A stretch of 64,000 nt of DNA from Ciceribacter lividus (GTDB taxonomy: Bacteria; Pseudomonadota; Alphaproteobacteria; Rhizobiales; Rhizobiaceae). The position numbers and the translations under genes are program-made. The stretch is from contig NZ_QPIX01000011.1 in the NCBI RefSeq assembly GCF_003337715.1, positions 87,476 to 151,475 of the forward strand. Direction: 5' to 3'. The notes under the pieces were generated by a model. It was not told the DNA's origin and ran no database searches. It saw only the letters and a list, made by a program, of their open reading frames with translations. How positions within the stretch are numbered: position 1 is the first letter of the stretch; every line of letters starts with the position of its first letter. Shown here piece by piece: positions 63,969-64,000 of the stretch.

Positions 63969-64000
63969 CTGGTCTTCCGGGGCGCGCCCCGGAAGACCAG
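63969..64000. repeat. Perfect 32-bp palindrome at the window end
   Basis: CTGGTCTTCCGGGGCG at 63969-63984 is followed by its exact complement at 63985-64000, with no loop. The central 8 bases are GGCGCGCC, and GCGGCCGC lies at 63962-63969. The palindrome reaches the last base of the window, so it may be longer. Confidence 0.85.

Overview
The window looks like chromosome or chromid DNA from a Rhizobiaceae-type alphaproteobacterium (Rhizobium, Sinorhizobium or a close relative). It has high GC and dense codirectional operons. The gene repertoire is typical of the group: TctDE-tctCBA, a Tat-signal sugar ABC importer, the carboxyspermidine route to polyamines, hutCF/hutIHGU with HutF, a RirA-type TGA-N9-TCA box and rhizobial intergenic inverted repeats. 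Genus-level placement is inference; no rRNA or tRNA gene was seen.

Layout. 1-5.6 kb: a two-component system (sensor cut by the left edge) divergent from a tripartite tricarboxylate transporter. 5.7-13.3 kb: a sugar operon (solute-binding protein, two permeases, LacI regulator, FucU/RbsD mutarotase, ribokinase-type kinase) divergent from its ATPase, with two identical 14-bp palindromic operators between them. 13.3-16 kb: a structured leader followed by carboxy(nor)spermidine decarboxylase and dehydrogenase. 16-21 kb: a patchwork of gene debris and orphans (BrnT remnant with BrnA, an AraC-tail fragment, three unrecognised genes, an AraC and methyltransferase segment bounded by repeats). 21-25 kb: an iron-siderophore-type ABC importer divergent from a methyltransferase, with an IRO-like box between. 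25-29 kb: a CHASE4-GGDEF-EAL protein, an ArdA remnant, a Fic protein and repeat-rich debris. 29.2-37.6 kb: the complete five-enzyme histidine utilisation pathway, interrupted by a MITE-like inverted repeat and an unrelated membrane-protein gene.

37.6-48.2 kb: a type I secretion locus (ABC exporter, HlyD adaptor), two large acidic repeat proteins without RTX nonapeptides that are probable cargo, a 163-aa protein, a GNAT-TPR protein and a divergent LuxR-type regulator. 48.5-49.1 kb: a WGR protein and an orphan CcdA-like antitoxin. 49.2-54.9 kb: a TetR-HlyD-dual ATPase-two permease drug efflux operon of the CecR/YbhGFSR type. 55.0-57.4 kb: a capsule-exporter-like permease with an unusual N-terminal extension, paired with an ABC subunit in which all ATPase motifs are degenerate, plus a helical protein. 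57.5-63.4 kb: all six enzymes expected for CMP-legionaminic acid synthesis. 63.5-64 kb: an IS3-family element with broken orfB, then a perfect palindrome running to the window edge.

The most interesting parts are the type I secretion locus with its undescribed repeat cargo, the ATPase-dead exporter subunit beside a nonulosonic acid pathway, the structured leader of the polyamine operon, and the unrecognised three-gene cassette at 16.7-18.4 kb.
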